A DNA stretch of 6,039 nt from Kiritimatiellales bacterium. GTDB taxonomy: Bacteria > Verrucomicrobiota > Kiritimatiellia > Kiritimatiellales > Pontiellaceae. Positions within the stretch are counted from its first letter, which is position 1. Every line of letters begins with the position of its first letter. The notes beneath the pieces were generated by a model. That model was not told the origin of the DNA, did not search any database, and saw only the letters and a list, made by a program, of their open reading frames with translations. A program made the position numbers and the translations under genes. Below, one piece after another: positions 1 through 5,612 of the stretch. The stretch covers positions 1 to 6,039 of the forward strand of contig WFRA01000021.1 of assembly GCA_015486775.1 (NCBI GenBank), given 5' to 3'.

Positions 1-1910
1 GCCGCTTCAAGGGCGGCAATGCCAGCCACGGTTTTTTCGAGCAGGGCGGACATTTCCCCGGCGATGCCGGCCACGGCCGGAACCACGGAGTATTCGGTGA
101 TGGCCGTGACCACCGCCGGAATAATCATGGTTTTGGCAATATCCAGTGCGGTGTTGGCCTCGATTCCGATGAGGGTTTCGTAGACCTCGACATAGGTGTT
201 GTAGCGCGACTCCAGCTCTTCGTTGCTCAAAACGCCATATTTGGCGAAGAGCTCCTTGGCCTTGTCGGTCTTGAGCACTTCGAGTGCCTCCTCGGTGGTG
301 ACGAGGTTCGGCAGGCCGCGCCTAGCGGCCTCTTCGAGCCACTCGTCGGTGTAGCCGTCGCCATTGAAGAGGATGCGCTTGTGCTCCTTGATAATTTCCG
401 CGAGAACCTCCTGCAGGGCAGCGTTGAACTCCTTGCCTTCCGCAGCGGCGGTCTCGACCTTGGTGCAGATATAGTCGAAGGCTTCGGCAACGATCGTATT
501 GAGCACAACGTTGGCACCGGCCGGGCTCTGGTTGGAGCCTACGGCGCGGAACTCGAAGCGGTTGCCCACGAAGGCGAACGGCGAGGTGCGGTTGCGGTCG
601 GTGTTCCCGCGCGGGAGGGCCGGCAGCAGGTCGACGCCGAGGTGGATGCTTCCGCCCTCCTTGGAGCTGCTCGCTCCACCGGCTTCGATCTGTTCGATCA
701 CGTCGGTGAGCTGGTCGCCAAGGAAGATGGAGACCACGGCGGGCGGCGCTTCGTTGGCACCGAGGCGATGGTCGTTACCGGCGGAGGCCACGGAGGCGCG
801 TAGCAGGTCGGCATGGGTGTCGACCGCTTTCATGAGCGCCACAACGATGGTCATGAACTTGGCGTTTTCGTGCGGGTTGTCGCCCGGCTTCAGCCAGTTC
901 TTTCCGTCCGGCCCCATGATGGACCAGTTGTTGTGCTTGCCAGAGCCGTTGACGGCCGCGAAGGGCTTTTCGTGCAACAGGCAGGCAAAGCCGTGCTTCT
1001 CGGCAACGGTGCGGAGCACGTCCATGGTGATCATGTTGTGGTCGACGGAAATATTGAGCGTTTCGAAGACCGGGGCAATCTCGAATTGCGCCGGGCAGAC
1101 CTCGTTGTGGCGGGTCTTGGCCGGAACGCCCAGCTTCCAGAGTTCGGCATCGAGATCGCCCATAAAGGCGGCGACGCGCGGCTTGATGGCACCGAAATAG
1201 TGGTCGTCGAGCTGCTGGTGCTTGGAGGCACCTTTGCCGAAGAGCGTGCGGCCGGTCTGGAGAATATCGGGGCGTTCGGCAACCAGATCGAGATCGATTA
1301 GGAAATATTCCTGCTCGGAACCGAGGGTGGCCTTGGCCATGGTGTCGCCGCAGTCGATGCCGAAGAGCTTGCCGAGGCGGACGGTCTGCTCGGAGAGCGC
1401 CTTCATGGAGCGCAGCAGCGGGGTCTTCTTGTCGAGGGCTTCGCCGTTGTAGCCGCAGAAGACGGTCGGGATGCAGAGCGTGGTCGCGCCGCAGTCGTCG
1501 TATTTGATGAAGGCGGGGCTGGTGGGATCCCAGCCGGTGTAGCCGCGCGCTTCGAAGGTTGCGCGCAGGCCGCCAGACGGGAACGAGGAGGCATCGGGCT
1601 CACCTTGGATCAGCTCGTCGCCAGAAAAGTTGATTACAATGCCGTCCTGGAAATCGGGAAAGATGAACGAGTCGTGCTTCTCGGCGGTGGCACCGGTGAG
1701 CGGCTGAAACCAGTGGGTGTAGTGGGTCGCGCCCTTTTCCATGGCCCATTCCTTCATGGCTTCGGCTACCTCGTCGGCGATGCTCGCGTCGAGCGCGGAA
1801 CCGGTATCGATCGTTTTCTTGAGCGACGCAAAGGTCGATGCGGAAAGGCGTTTTTCCATGACCGGCAGGCCAAACACATTTTCGCCGAAGGCTTCGGTGT
1901 TGTTTTTCAT
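1..1910 (-). CDS. glnN: Type III glutamine synthetase (GSIII), C-terminus cut off by window edge
   Basis: This enzyme makes glutamine from glutamate, ammonia and ATP in the cytoplasm and is a main entry point for ammonia assimilation. The frame is open for 636 codons from an ATG at 1910-1908 to the left edge. GSIII proteins are usually about 700 residues, so roughly the last 60-90 are missing. The start is set by the Shine-Dalgarno AAGGAG (1924-1919), 8 nt upstream. Visible GSIII motifs are [20 protein letters not shown] (62-81), [20 protein letters not shown] (104-123), [10 protein letters not shown] (197-206, probable metal-binding glutamates), [16 protein letters not shown] (265-280), [18 protein letters not shown] (313-330, the counterpart of the NGSGxHxH substrate and ATP loop of GSI), [13 protein letters not shown] (379-391) and [19 protein letters not shown] (438-456). 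The long N-terminal part and these motifs separate it from GSI and GSII. It is expressed separately from upstream lpxD, probably from the sigma-54-like promoter at 2038-2053. Family assignment is very secure; the gene symbol follows usage for GSIII in other bacteria. Confidence 0.96.
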   Translation of the reverse strand, partial: MKNNTEAFGENVFGLPVMEKRLSASTFASLKKTIDTGSALDASIADEVAEAMKEWAMEKGATHYTHWFQPLTGATAEKHDSFIFPDFQDGIVINFSGDELIQGEPDASSFPSGGLRATFEARGYTGWDPTSPAFIKYDDCGATTLCIPTVFCGYNGEALDKKTPLLRSMKALSEQTVRLGKLFGIDCGDTMAKATLGSEQEYFLIDLDLVAERPDILQTGRTLFGKGASKHQQLDDHYFGAIKPRVAAFMGDLDAELWKLGVPAKTRHNEVCPAQFEIAPVFETLNISVDHNMITMDVLRTVAEKHGFACLLHEKPFAAVNGSGKHNNWSIMGPDGKNWLKPGDNPHENAKFMTIVVALMKAVDTHADLLRASVASAGNDHRLGANEAPPAVVSIFLGDQLTDVIEQIEAGGASSSKEGGSIHLGVDLLPALPRGNTDRNRTSPFAFVGNRFEFRAVGSNQSPAGANVVLNTIVAEAFDYICTKVETAAAEGKEFNAALQEVLAEIIKEHKRILFNGDGYTDEWLEEAARRGLPNLVTTEEALEVLKTDKAKELFAKYGVLSNEELESRYNTYVEVYETLIGIEANTALDIAKTMIIPAVVTAITEYSVVPAVAGIAGEMSALLEKTVAGIAALEA

Positions 1911-1934
1911 CAATCTATCTCCTTAATGTTTTTT

Positions 1935-1958
1935 ACCGCCGCCGGGTTCGGCAGCAGC
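1935..1958 (-). promoter_or_regulatory. Leader hairpin H2 just before the glutamine synthetase ribosome binding site
   Basis: In minus-strand RNA, GCUGCUGCCG (from 1958-1949) pairs with CGGCGGCGGU (1944-1935) around an AACC loop. This gives a continuous 10-bp stem with four G-U wobbles, counting the closing G-U pair. In plus-strand RNA those wobbles become A-C mismatches, so the full stem forms only in the synthetase mRNA. It ends 10 nt before the Shine-Dalgarno and is followed by a run of six A residues, so it is not a terminator. A role in translation or mRNA stability is inference. Confidence 0.45.
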
Positions 1959-1976
1959 GCTCCCTAACTACAAAAT

Positions 1977-2005
1977 CCGGGTTTCCAACGAGTGGAAGAA
2001 CCCGG
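1977..2005 (-). promoter_or_regulatory. Leader hairpin H1 upstream of glutamine synthetase (possible weak terminator or attenuator)
   Basis: In the minus strand, CCGGGT (2005-2000) pairs with ACCCGG (1982-1977), and TTCC pairs with GGAA inside the stem. There is a 2-nt bulge on the 5' side and a loop of about 7 nt, giving about 10 base pairs. The 3' side runs straight into ATTTTG, a short U tract, so it resembles a weak intrinsic terminator. It lies about 22 nt into the transcript predicted from the sigma-54-like promoter. It could stop read-through from lpxD or act as a leader structure; the sequence alone does not decide. Confidence 0.45.
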
Positions 2006-2009
2006 TTCA

Positions 2010-2081
2010 ATCCAACTTTCAAGGTCGAATACACACGAGCAATAAGCATACCAATGGAATGTTCCCCATATATCCAACTTT
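2010..2081. repeat. 10-bp direct repeat ATCCAACTTT flanking the sigma-54-like promoter
   Basis: Perfect copies lie at 2010-2019 and 2072-2081, 62 bp apart, in the same orientation, one on each side of the promoter element at 2038-2053. On the promoter's own strand both read AAAGTTGGAT, near +9 to +18 and -45 to -54 of the predicted start. They could be paired sites for a regulator; chance cannot be excluded. Confidence 0.35.
2038..2053 (-). promoter_or_regulatory. Sigma-54 (RpoN)-type -24/-12 promoter for glutamine synthetase
   Basis: Read on the minus strand, this is TGGTATGCTTATTGCT. Against the sigma-54 consensus TGGCACR-N4-TTGCW it keeps the -24 GG, the -12 GC and their exact 10-nt spacing, plus TTGCT, and differs only by two C-to-T changes in the less critical part. 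It faces the glutamine synthetase, a classic sigma-54-regulated gene in many bacteria. Transcription would start near 2027, giving a leader of about 117 nt. Such promoters need an enhancer-binding activator; dyads upstream at 2107-2118 and 2162-2180 are possible sites. That this is a promoter is inference from motif and context. Confidence 0.6.
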
Positions 2082-2106
2082 TTTGCCATCTGCCAACCAA
2101 TTCACA

Positions 2107-2118
2107 TACATTTTTGTA
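2107..2118. promoter_or_regulatory. Palindrome TACA-TTTT-TGTA upstream of the sigma-54-like promoter
   Basis: This is a perfect 4-bp inverted repeat around a 4-base T-rich centre, in an AT-richer stretch than the flanking genes. Its centre is about 85 bp upstream of the predicted synthetase transcription start, a plausible distance for an activator site. It is short enough to arise by chance, and no known factor is recognised. Confidence 0.2.
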
Positions 2119-2161
2119 CCATCGCTGCCGCGAAAACATACACAAATGAAAAATGTCCTGT

Positions 2162-2180
2162 GGCTGCACCGCCAGCAGCC
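2162..2180 (-). terminator. Inverted repeat at the lpxD 3' end: weak terminator or activator site
   Basis: The sequence has 6-bp arms GGCTGC and GCAGCC around a 7-base centre, starting on the last base of the lpxD stop codon. On the minus strand it is followed after 8 nt by TTTTT (in ACATTTTTC), so as an intrinsic terminator it is imperfect. Its centre is about 144 bp upstream of the predicted synthetase start, and it contains the NtrC-like half-site TGCACC (2165-2170), though the second half does not match the NtrC consensus. Both readings are possible. Confidence 0.3.
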
Positions 2181-3202
2181 TAATTCCCCGACTGCGCCAG
2201 CCGGGCTTCGAGCTGCCTGACCTTCTCTTTGAGCTTGGGCAGCGTGATCATGTTGGCGATCATCTTCTTGGCTAGGAGATGCGGCATGGCGGGCGACCCG
2301 ATTACGAACTCCTTGGGCGGTACATCCTTCATCACCCCGGCCTGGGCGCCGACGATCGCGCCGTCGCCCACCTCGAGGTGGCCGGCCAGGCCGGCCTGCC
2401 CGGCCAGGATGACGCGCGAGCCAATCGTGGTGCTGCCGGAGATGCCGGACTGCCCGCACAGCACCGAATGCTCGCCGATCACCACGTTGTGGGCGATCTG
2501 CACCAAATTGTCCACCTTGGTCCCCTTCCCGATCCGGGTCTTGCCGAAGCGGGCGCGGTCGATCGCCACGTTGGCACCAATTTCCACATCGTCCTCAATG
2601 ACCACCTTTCCAATCTGCGGAATCTTGGTCCGCAAGCCATCGTCCAGCACGGCATAGCCGAAGCCATCGGAACCGACCACGGTTCCGTTATGGATGATGA
2701 CGCGGTCTCCAATCTCCGTGAATTCGCGGATGGACACGAGGGGATAAAGAAAACAATCGGCGCCAATCGCCGTTTTGTAGCCAATATGGCAATTGGGGGA
2801 AACCACCGTGTTTTCGCCAATCGCCACCCCGGCCTCGATCGTGCAGTTCGCCCCGATGGAAACCCCCGCGTCCAGCTGGACGGAATCGTCCACCACGGCG
2901 GAAGGATGTACGCCGGGAGCGGGTTTCGGGGGAGCTTCATAGAAAAACTCGGCGGCCTGGGCAAAGGCCTGGTCGGAATTATCGACCCGCACCAGCGAGC
3001 ACGTTGCGGAACGGTTCCAATCGCTGGGAACGATCACCGCCGAGGCCTTTGTCGCCGCCACTTGGGCTGCATATTTCGGGTTCGAGAGGAAGCTGATGTC
3101 CCCCCGGGTGGCCTCGCCAAGGCCGGCCACCGCCGCAATCTCCAGTTCGCCGTCCCCTTCAAGAACCCCGCCGAGCCGTTCCGCAATTTTCGAAAGTTTC
3201 AT
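2180..3202 (-). CDS. lpxD: UDP-3-O-acylglucosamine N-acyltransferase LpxD
   Basis: LpxD transfers a 3-hydroxyacyl chain from acyl-ACP to the 2-amino group of UDP-3-O-acylglucosamine, the third step of lipid A synthesis, in the cytoplasm. The 340-residue product matches the family length (341 in E. coli). Residues 1-95 form the N-terminal uridine-binding domain (GDISFLSNPKY, 34-44). Residues 98-305 are left-handed beta-helix hexapeptide repeats of the [IV]G[AED] type. A C-terminal helix with Leu and charged residues spans about 310-337. NLVQIAHNVVIG (232-243) carries the catalytic His238, aligning with E. coli His239, and GLAGH holds His275, aligning with His276. HNGTVVGSDGFGYA (171-184) is also typical. 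The ATG lies 6 bp after the skp stop, and the ribosome binding site AGGA overlaps that stop codon (TAGGA), which suggests translational coupling. No fabZ or lpxA follows, unlike in many genomes. Confidence 0.97.
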   Translation of the reverse strand: MKLSKIAERLGGVLEGDGELEIAAVAGLGEATRGDISFLSNPKYAAQVAATKASAVIVPSDWNRSATCSLVRVDNSDQAFAQAAEFFYEAPPKPAPGVHPSAVVDDSVQLDAGVSIGANCTIEAGVAIGENTVVSPNCHIGYKTAIGADCFLYPLVSIREFTEIGDRVIIHNGTVVGSDGFGYAVLDDGLRTKIPQIGKVVIEDDVEIGANVAIDRARFGKTRIGKGTKVDNLVQIAHNVVIGEHSVLCGQSGISGSTTIGSRVILAGQAGLAGHLEVGDGAIVGAQAGVMKDVPPKEFVIGSPAMPHLLAKKMIANMITLPKLKEKVRQLEARLAQSGN

Positions 3203-3208
3203 GGCATC

Positions 3209-3820
3209 CTACTTCACTTTAAGGGTTTCGATGGCGGCTTTCTCCGCCTCGGTTTCCTCGCGCCCCTCGTTGAGCACCACAAGCACATCGGCCGTGATAT
3301 CCATCTGGACGCTGGCATAGAGAACCGTCTGCATCCCCGCGCGACTCTGCGCCGAGCGGTCGACCACGGCCGCATACCCCTTTTCCTTCGCAAAGTTGAC
3401 GATCACCTCGTGGATCTCGTCGAACAGCTTGAGGCTCATGCGTTTGTTTTGCTGCTCGAGCTGCTGGGAGCGAAGCTTCTCGAAATCCTTCACGTCGCGC
3501 TCCTTCTTCTGCAGCTCCACCAGCTTTTCCTCCAGCTGGTTGCGCTTGGCCTCGCGGACCTCCTCGGAAAGCGTTTCGTCGCGGGAGTCCGCCCGGTAGA
3601 CCTCGACCTCCTCCTTGAGATTCTTGATCTCCTCCTCCATCGTCGCCCGTTCAAGTTTGATATCATCGGCCTGCTGGCGGATCTGATCCTGGGCCAGCTG
3701 GGTCTTGTAGAAGCGCTTGAACACCTCCTGGAGATCGACAAAAACAATATCGCCTGCGGCGTGCGCGCTGCCGGCCAGCAGGGTGGCGGCGAAAACCAGG
3801 GCGGGAAAAACCTTTTTCAT
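3209..3820 (-). CDS. skp: Skp/OmpH-family periplasmic chaperone
   Basis: Skp proteins are trimeric periplasmic chaperones that hold unfolded outer membrane proteins on their way to the BAM complex. The 203-residue product begins with a signal peptide: MKK, a hydrophobic stretch FPALVFAATLLAG, and an AHA cleavage site giving a mature protein from Ala22. IVFVDLQEVF (25-34) is the usual first strand. Residues about 38-145 are a highly charged coiled coil rich in Glu, Lys, Gln and Arg, fitting the tentacles. YAAVVDRSA (149-157) and DITADVLVVLN (174-184) complete the beta body. It is longer than E. coli Skp (161 residues), with a larger coiled coil and an acidic C-terminal tail. The start is fixed by the signal peptide and by AGAGGA (3834-3829), 8 nt upstream; the frame extends further upstream, but into antisense of deoB. 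It is first gene of the skp-lpxD pair; no bamA precedes it. Confidence 0.92.
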   Translation of the reverse strand: MKKVFPALVFAATLLAGSAHAAGDIVFVDLQEVFKRFYKTQLAQDQIRQQADDIKLERATMEEEIKNLKEEVEVYRADSRDETLSEEVREAKRNQLEEKLVELQKKERDVKDFEKLRSQQLEQQNKRMSLKLFDEIHEVIVNFAKEKGYAAVVDRSAQSRAGMQTVLYASVQMDITADVLVVLNEGREETEAEKAAIETLKVK

Positions 3821-3866
3821 GATCCAGATCCTCTCTTGTTTGAACGAAAGCACGGACACTACCCAA

Positions 3867-3878
3867 CCCCGGGGGGGG
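3867..3878. repeat. C4G8 homopolymer tract in the skp/deoB divergent region
   Basis: Four C residues are followed by eight G residues, forming the longest homopolymer I noticed in the window. It sits between the divergent starts of skp and deoB and overlaps the predicted skp transcription start. G tracts of this length can vary by slipped-strand mispairing, and are also frequent places for sequencing errors, so the exact count should be treated with caution. Confidence 0.85.
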
Positions 3879-3906
3879 ATTACAAACAAATCGTTTGGCT
3901 TTCCAA
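3879..3906 (-). promoter_or_regulatory. Candidate sigma-70-type promoter for skp-lpxD
   Basis: On the minus strand TTGGAA (3906-3901, 4 of 6 matches to TTGACA) and TGTAAT (3884-3879, 5 of 6 matches to TATAAT) are separated by 16 bp. Transcription would start near 3872, inside the G8 tract, giving a leader of about 50 nt to the skp start. Spacing and position suit a housekeeping promoter, but the match was found by eye and housekeeping consensus may differ in this lineage. No equally good promoter was seen for deoB on the plus strand in the same gap. Confidence 0.4.
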
Positions 3907-3948
3907 GCGCCCCGCAAATCCCTACCGTGTCTCCAGAGGTTGGAACAT

Positions 3949-5130
3949 ATGAAAACGGTTTTGATTGTACTCGACTCGGTGGGCATCGGCGAAGCGCCGG
4001 ATGCGGCGGACTATGGCGACTCTGGTAGCGCCACGTTGCAGCATATCGGCGAAACCACCGGCGGGCTGGAGCTACCCACCCTGCAACAGATGGGATTGGG
4101 CAACATTCCAACCATCCTGCCCGGCAACCATCCAATTCCCGGCTGCCCCCCTGCCAAAACACCGCTGGCCTCGCATGGCGCGATGCAGGAAATGTCGCAG
4201 GGGAAGGACACCATCACCGGCCACTGGGAGATGGCCGGCCTCGAACTCAACCCCGGCTTCCACCTCTTCCAAGAAAAAGACCCGGTCTTTCCACCAGAGC
4301 TAATTGCAACATTCGAGCAACGCACGGGGCGCAAAGCCATCGGCCTCAAACACGCAAGTGGAATTGGCATCATGGAGGAGCTGGGCGAAGAGGCCACCCG
4401 CTCGGCCTGCTGGATCTGCTACACCAGCGCCGACTCCGTCTTCCAGATCGAGGCCAACATCGACGTCATCCCCCTCGAAGAGCTATACGCTGCCTGCAAG
4501 ATCGCCCGCGAACTCTGCAACCCCCTCAAGATCGGCCGCGTCATTGCCCGCCCCTTCCGGGGAAAACCCGGCGCGTTCGAGCGCACCGAAGAGCGCCGCG
4601 ACTACGCCTTCGCCCCCGAAGAGCCGCTCATCACTGAACGCCTCTCCGCCGCCAGCATCCCCGTCTACGCCGTCGGCAAGATCGAAGACATCGTCGCCCA
4701 CCGAGGCCTCGCAGAAAGCATCCACTCCCCCAACACCGAGGCCTCGCAAAAAGTCGTCGAGCAGTTCATGCAAAAGGAGGGCGACGGCTTTATCTTCGCC
4801 AACTTTATCGACTTCGACATGCTCTACGGCCACCGCCGCGATCCGCAGGGCTACGCCGCCGCCCTGCGCCAGACCGACCGCTGGCTCGAATCGTTTCTTC
4901 CAACCCTTGGAACCGGCGATGTCCTCATCCTCACCGCCGACCACGGCAACGACCCCACCTTCAAAGGCACCGACCACACCCGCGAGTTTGTTCCCCTGCT
5001 CGTCTACCGCCCCGGCCGCCCCGGCGAAAACCTCGGCATCCGCCGCGGCTTCTTCGACATCGCCCAATCCATCGCCACCCTCTTCAACCTCGCCCCCCTG
5101 CCCCGGGGAAAAAGCTTTATCCGGAAATAG
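3949..5130 (+). CDS. deoB: Phosphopentomutase DeoB
   Basis: DeoB interconverts (deoxy)ribose 1-phosphate and (deoxy)ribose 5-phosphate, linking nucleoside breakdown by phosphorylases to central carbon metabolism; it is a cytoplasmic Mn-dependent enzyme of the alkaline phosphatase superfamily. The 393-residue product matches the usual length (394 in Bacillus). DSVGIGEAPDA (9-19) supplies the first metal-binding Asp9. GKDTITGHWEMAGL (85-98) contains Thr88, equivalent to the phosphorylated Thr85 of the Bacillus cereus enzyme. FIDFDMLYGHRRD (286-298) gives Asp290 and His295, TADHGNDPT (329-337) gives Asp331 and His332, and TDHTRE gives His343, so the full metal set is present. The cap domain fills the middle (about 100-220). 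The start is set by AGAGGT (3935-3940), 8 nt upstream; an earlier in-frame ATG at 3895 lacks a ribosome binding site and adds residues outside the family's conserved N-terminus. guaD follows after 2 bp. Confidence 0.97.
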   Translation: MKTVLIVLDSVGIGEAPDAADYGDSGSATLQHIGETTGGLELPTLQQMGLGNIPTILPGNHPIPGCPPAKTPLASHGAMQEMSQGKDTITGHWEMAGLELNPGFHLFQEKDPVFPPELIATFEQRTGRKAIGLKHASGIGIMEELGEEATRSACWICYTSADSVFQIEANIDVIPLEELYAACKIARELCNPLKIGRVIARPFRGKPGAFERTEERRDYAFAPEEPLITERLSAASIPVYAVGKIEDIVAHRGLAESIHSPNTEASQKVVEQFMQKEGDGFIFANFIDFDMLYGHRRDPQGYAAALRQTDRWLESFLPTLGTGDVLILTADHGNDPTFKGTDHTREFVPLLVYRPGRPGENLGIRRGFFDIAQSIATLFNLAPLPRGKSFIRK

Positions 5131-5132
5131 CC

Positions 5133-5606
5133 ATGCCCTACTCGGAAACATTCCTGCGCGAAGCGATCCGCCTCTCCCTCGAAAAGATGGAGGCCGGCGA
5201 AGGCGGCCCCTTCGGCGCGGTGGTCGTGAAGGACGGGCGGATCGTCGGGCGCGGCTGGAACCGCGTCACCTCCGCCAACGATCCCACCGCCCACGCCGAA
5301 GTCGAGGCCATCCGGCAGGCCTGCGCGGCCCTTGGCACCTTTTCGCTGGCGGGGTGCGAGCTCTACGCCAGTTGCGAACCCTGCCCCATGTGCCTCTCCG
5401 CCATCTACTGGGCGCGGATCGATGCCCTCTACTTCGCGGCCTCGCGCAACGATGCCGCCGAGGCCGGGTTCGACGACGCCCTGCTCTACGAAGAGGTTTC
5501 CAAACCCTGGAAAACCCGCGCCCTTGCAACCGAGCAACACCTGCACCAAGAGGCGCAGGCGGTTTTCGATGTCTGGAAAAACAACCCCGGCAGAACCCCG
5601 TACTAA
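5133..5606 (+). CDS. guaD: Guanine deaminase, CDA-fold (GuaD)
   Basis: GuaD hydrolyses guanine to xanthine and ammonia in purine salvage and nitrogen scavenging. The 157-residue product belongs to the cytidine/deoxycytidylate deaminase fold. The zinc site is HAE (His54, Glu56 as proton shuttle) and PCPMC (Cys84 and Cys87). It resembles the Bacillus subtilis guanine deaminase (156 residues) along its length as I recall it: GGPFGAVVVKDG (24-35), NDPTAHAEVEAIRQAC (49-64), SCEPCPMCLSAIYWAR (80-95), DAAEAGFDD (107-115) and a C-terminus ending in Tyr. The AEAGFDD segment and SCEPCPMCxxAIYWAR favour GuaD over the tRNA adenosine deaminase TadA, the main alternative. The ATG is 2 bp after the deoB stop with only a weak GGA upstream, so translation is probably coupled to deoB. 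The pairing with deoB supports a purine nucleoside salvage operon, although no nucleoside phosphorylase is in view. Confidence 0.9.
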   Translation: MPYSETFLREAIRLSLEKMEAGEGGPFGAVVVKDGRIVGRGWNRVTSANDPTAHAEVEAIRQACAALGTFSLAGCELYASCEPCPMCLSAIYWARIDALYFAASRNDAAEAGFDDALLYEEVSKPWKTRALATEQHLHQEAQAVFDVWKNNPGRTPY

Positions 5607-5612
5607 TCCGAA

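Noticed and set aside
499..1301. Plus-strand open frames of 162 and 233 codons across the left third
   Set aside because: They are antisense shadows of the glutamine synthetase, whose 636 codons carry all family motifs without interruption.
1933..2169. Small minus-strand open frame of 78 codons in the lpxD-glutamine synthetase gap
   Set aside because: No convincing ribosome binding site or protein-like composition, and it overlaps the promoter and leader elements.
3887..3897. Inverted repeat CAAA-TCG-TTTG inside the predicted skp promoter, as a LacI-type operator
   Set aside because: The arms are only 4 bp and the dyad is not centred on CpG as LacI-family operators usually are; too weak to link it to the nearby regulator.
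2279..3952. A 557-codon open frame on the plus strand, antisense to lpxD and skp
   Set aside because: It is very long, but the opposite strand encodes two unmistakable proteins with all key residues. The antisense translation shows no recognisable domain, and its length is explained by the GC-rich codon bias of the real genes.
3821..4162. N-terminal extension of the skp frame into the antisense of deoB
   Set aside because: The signal peptide and ribosome binding site place the start at 3820; the upstream residues have no Skp character.
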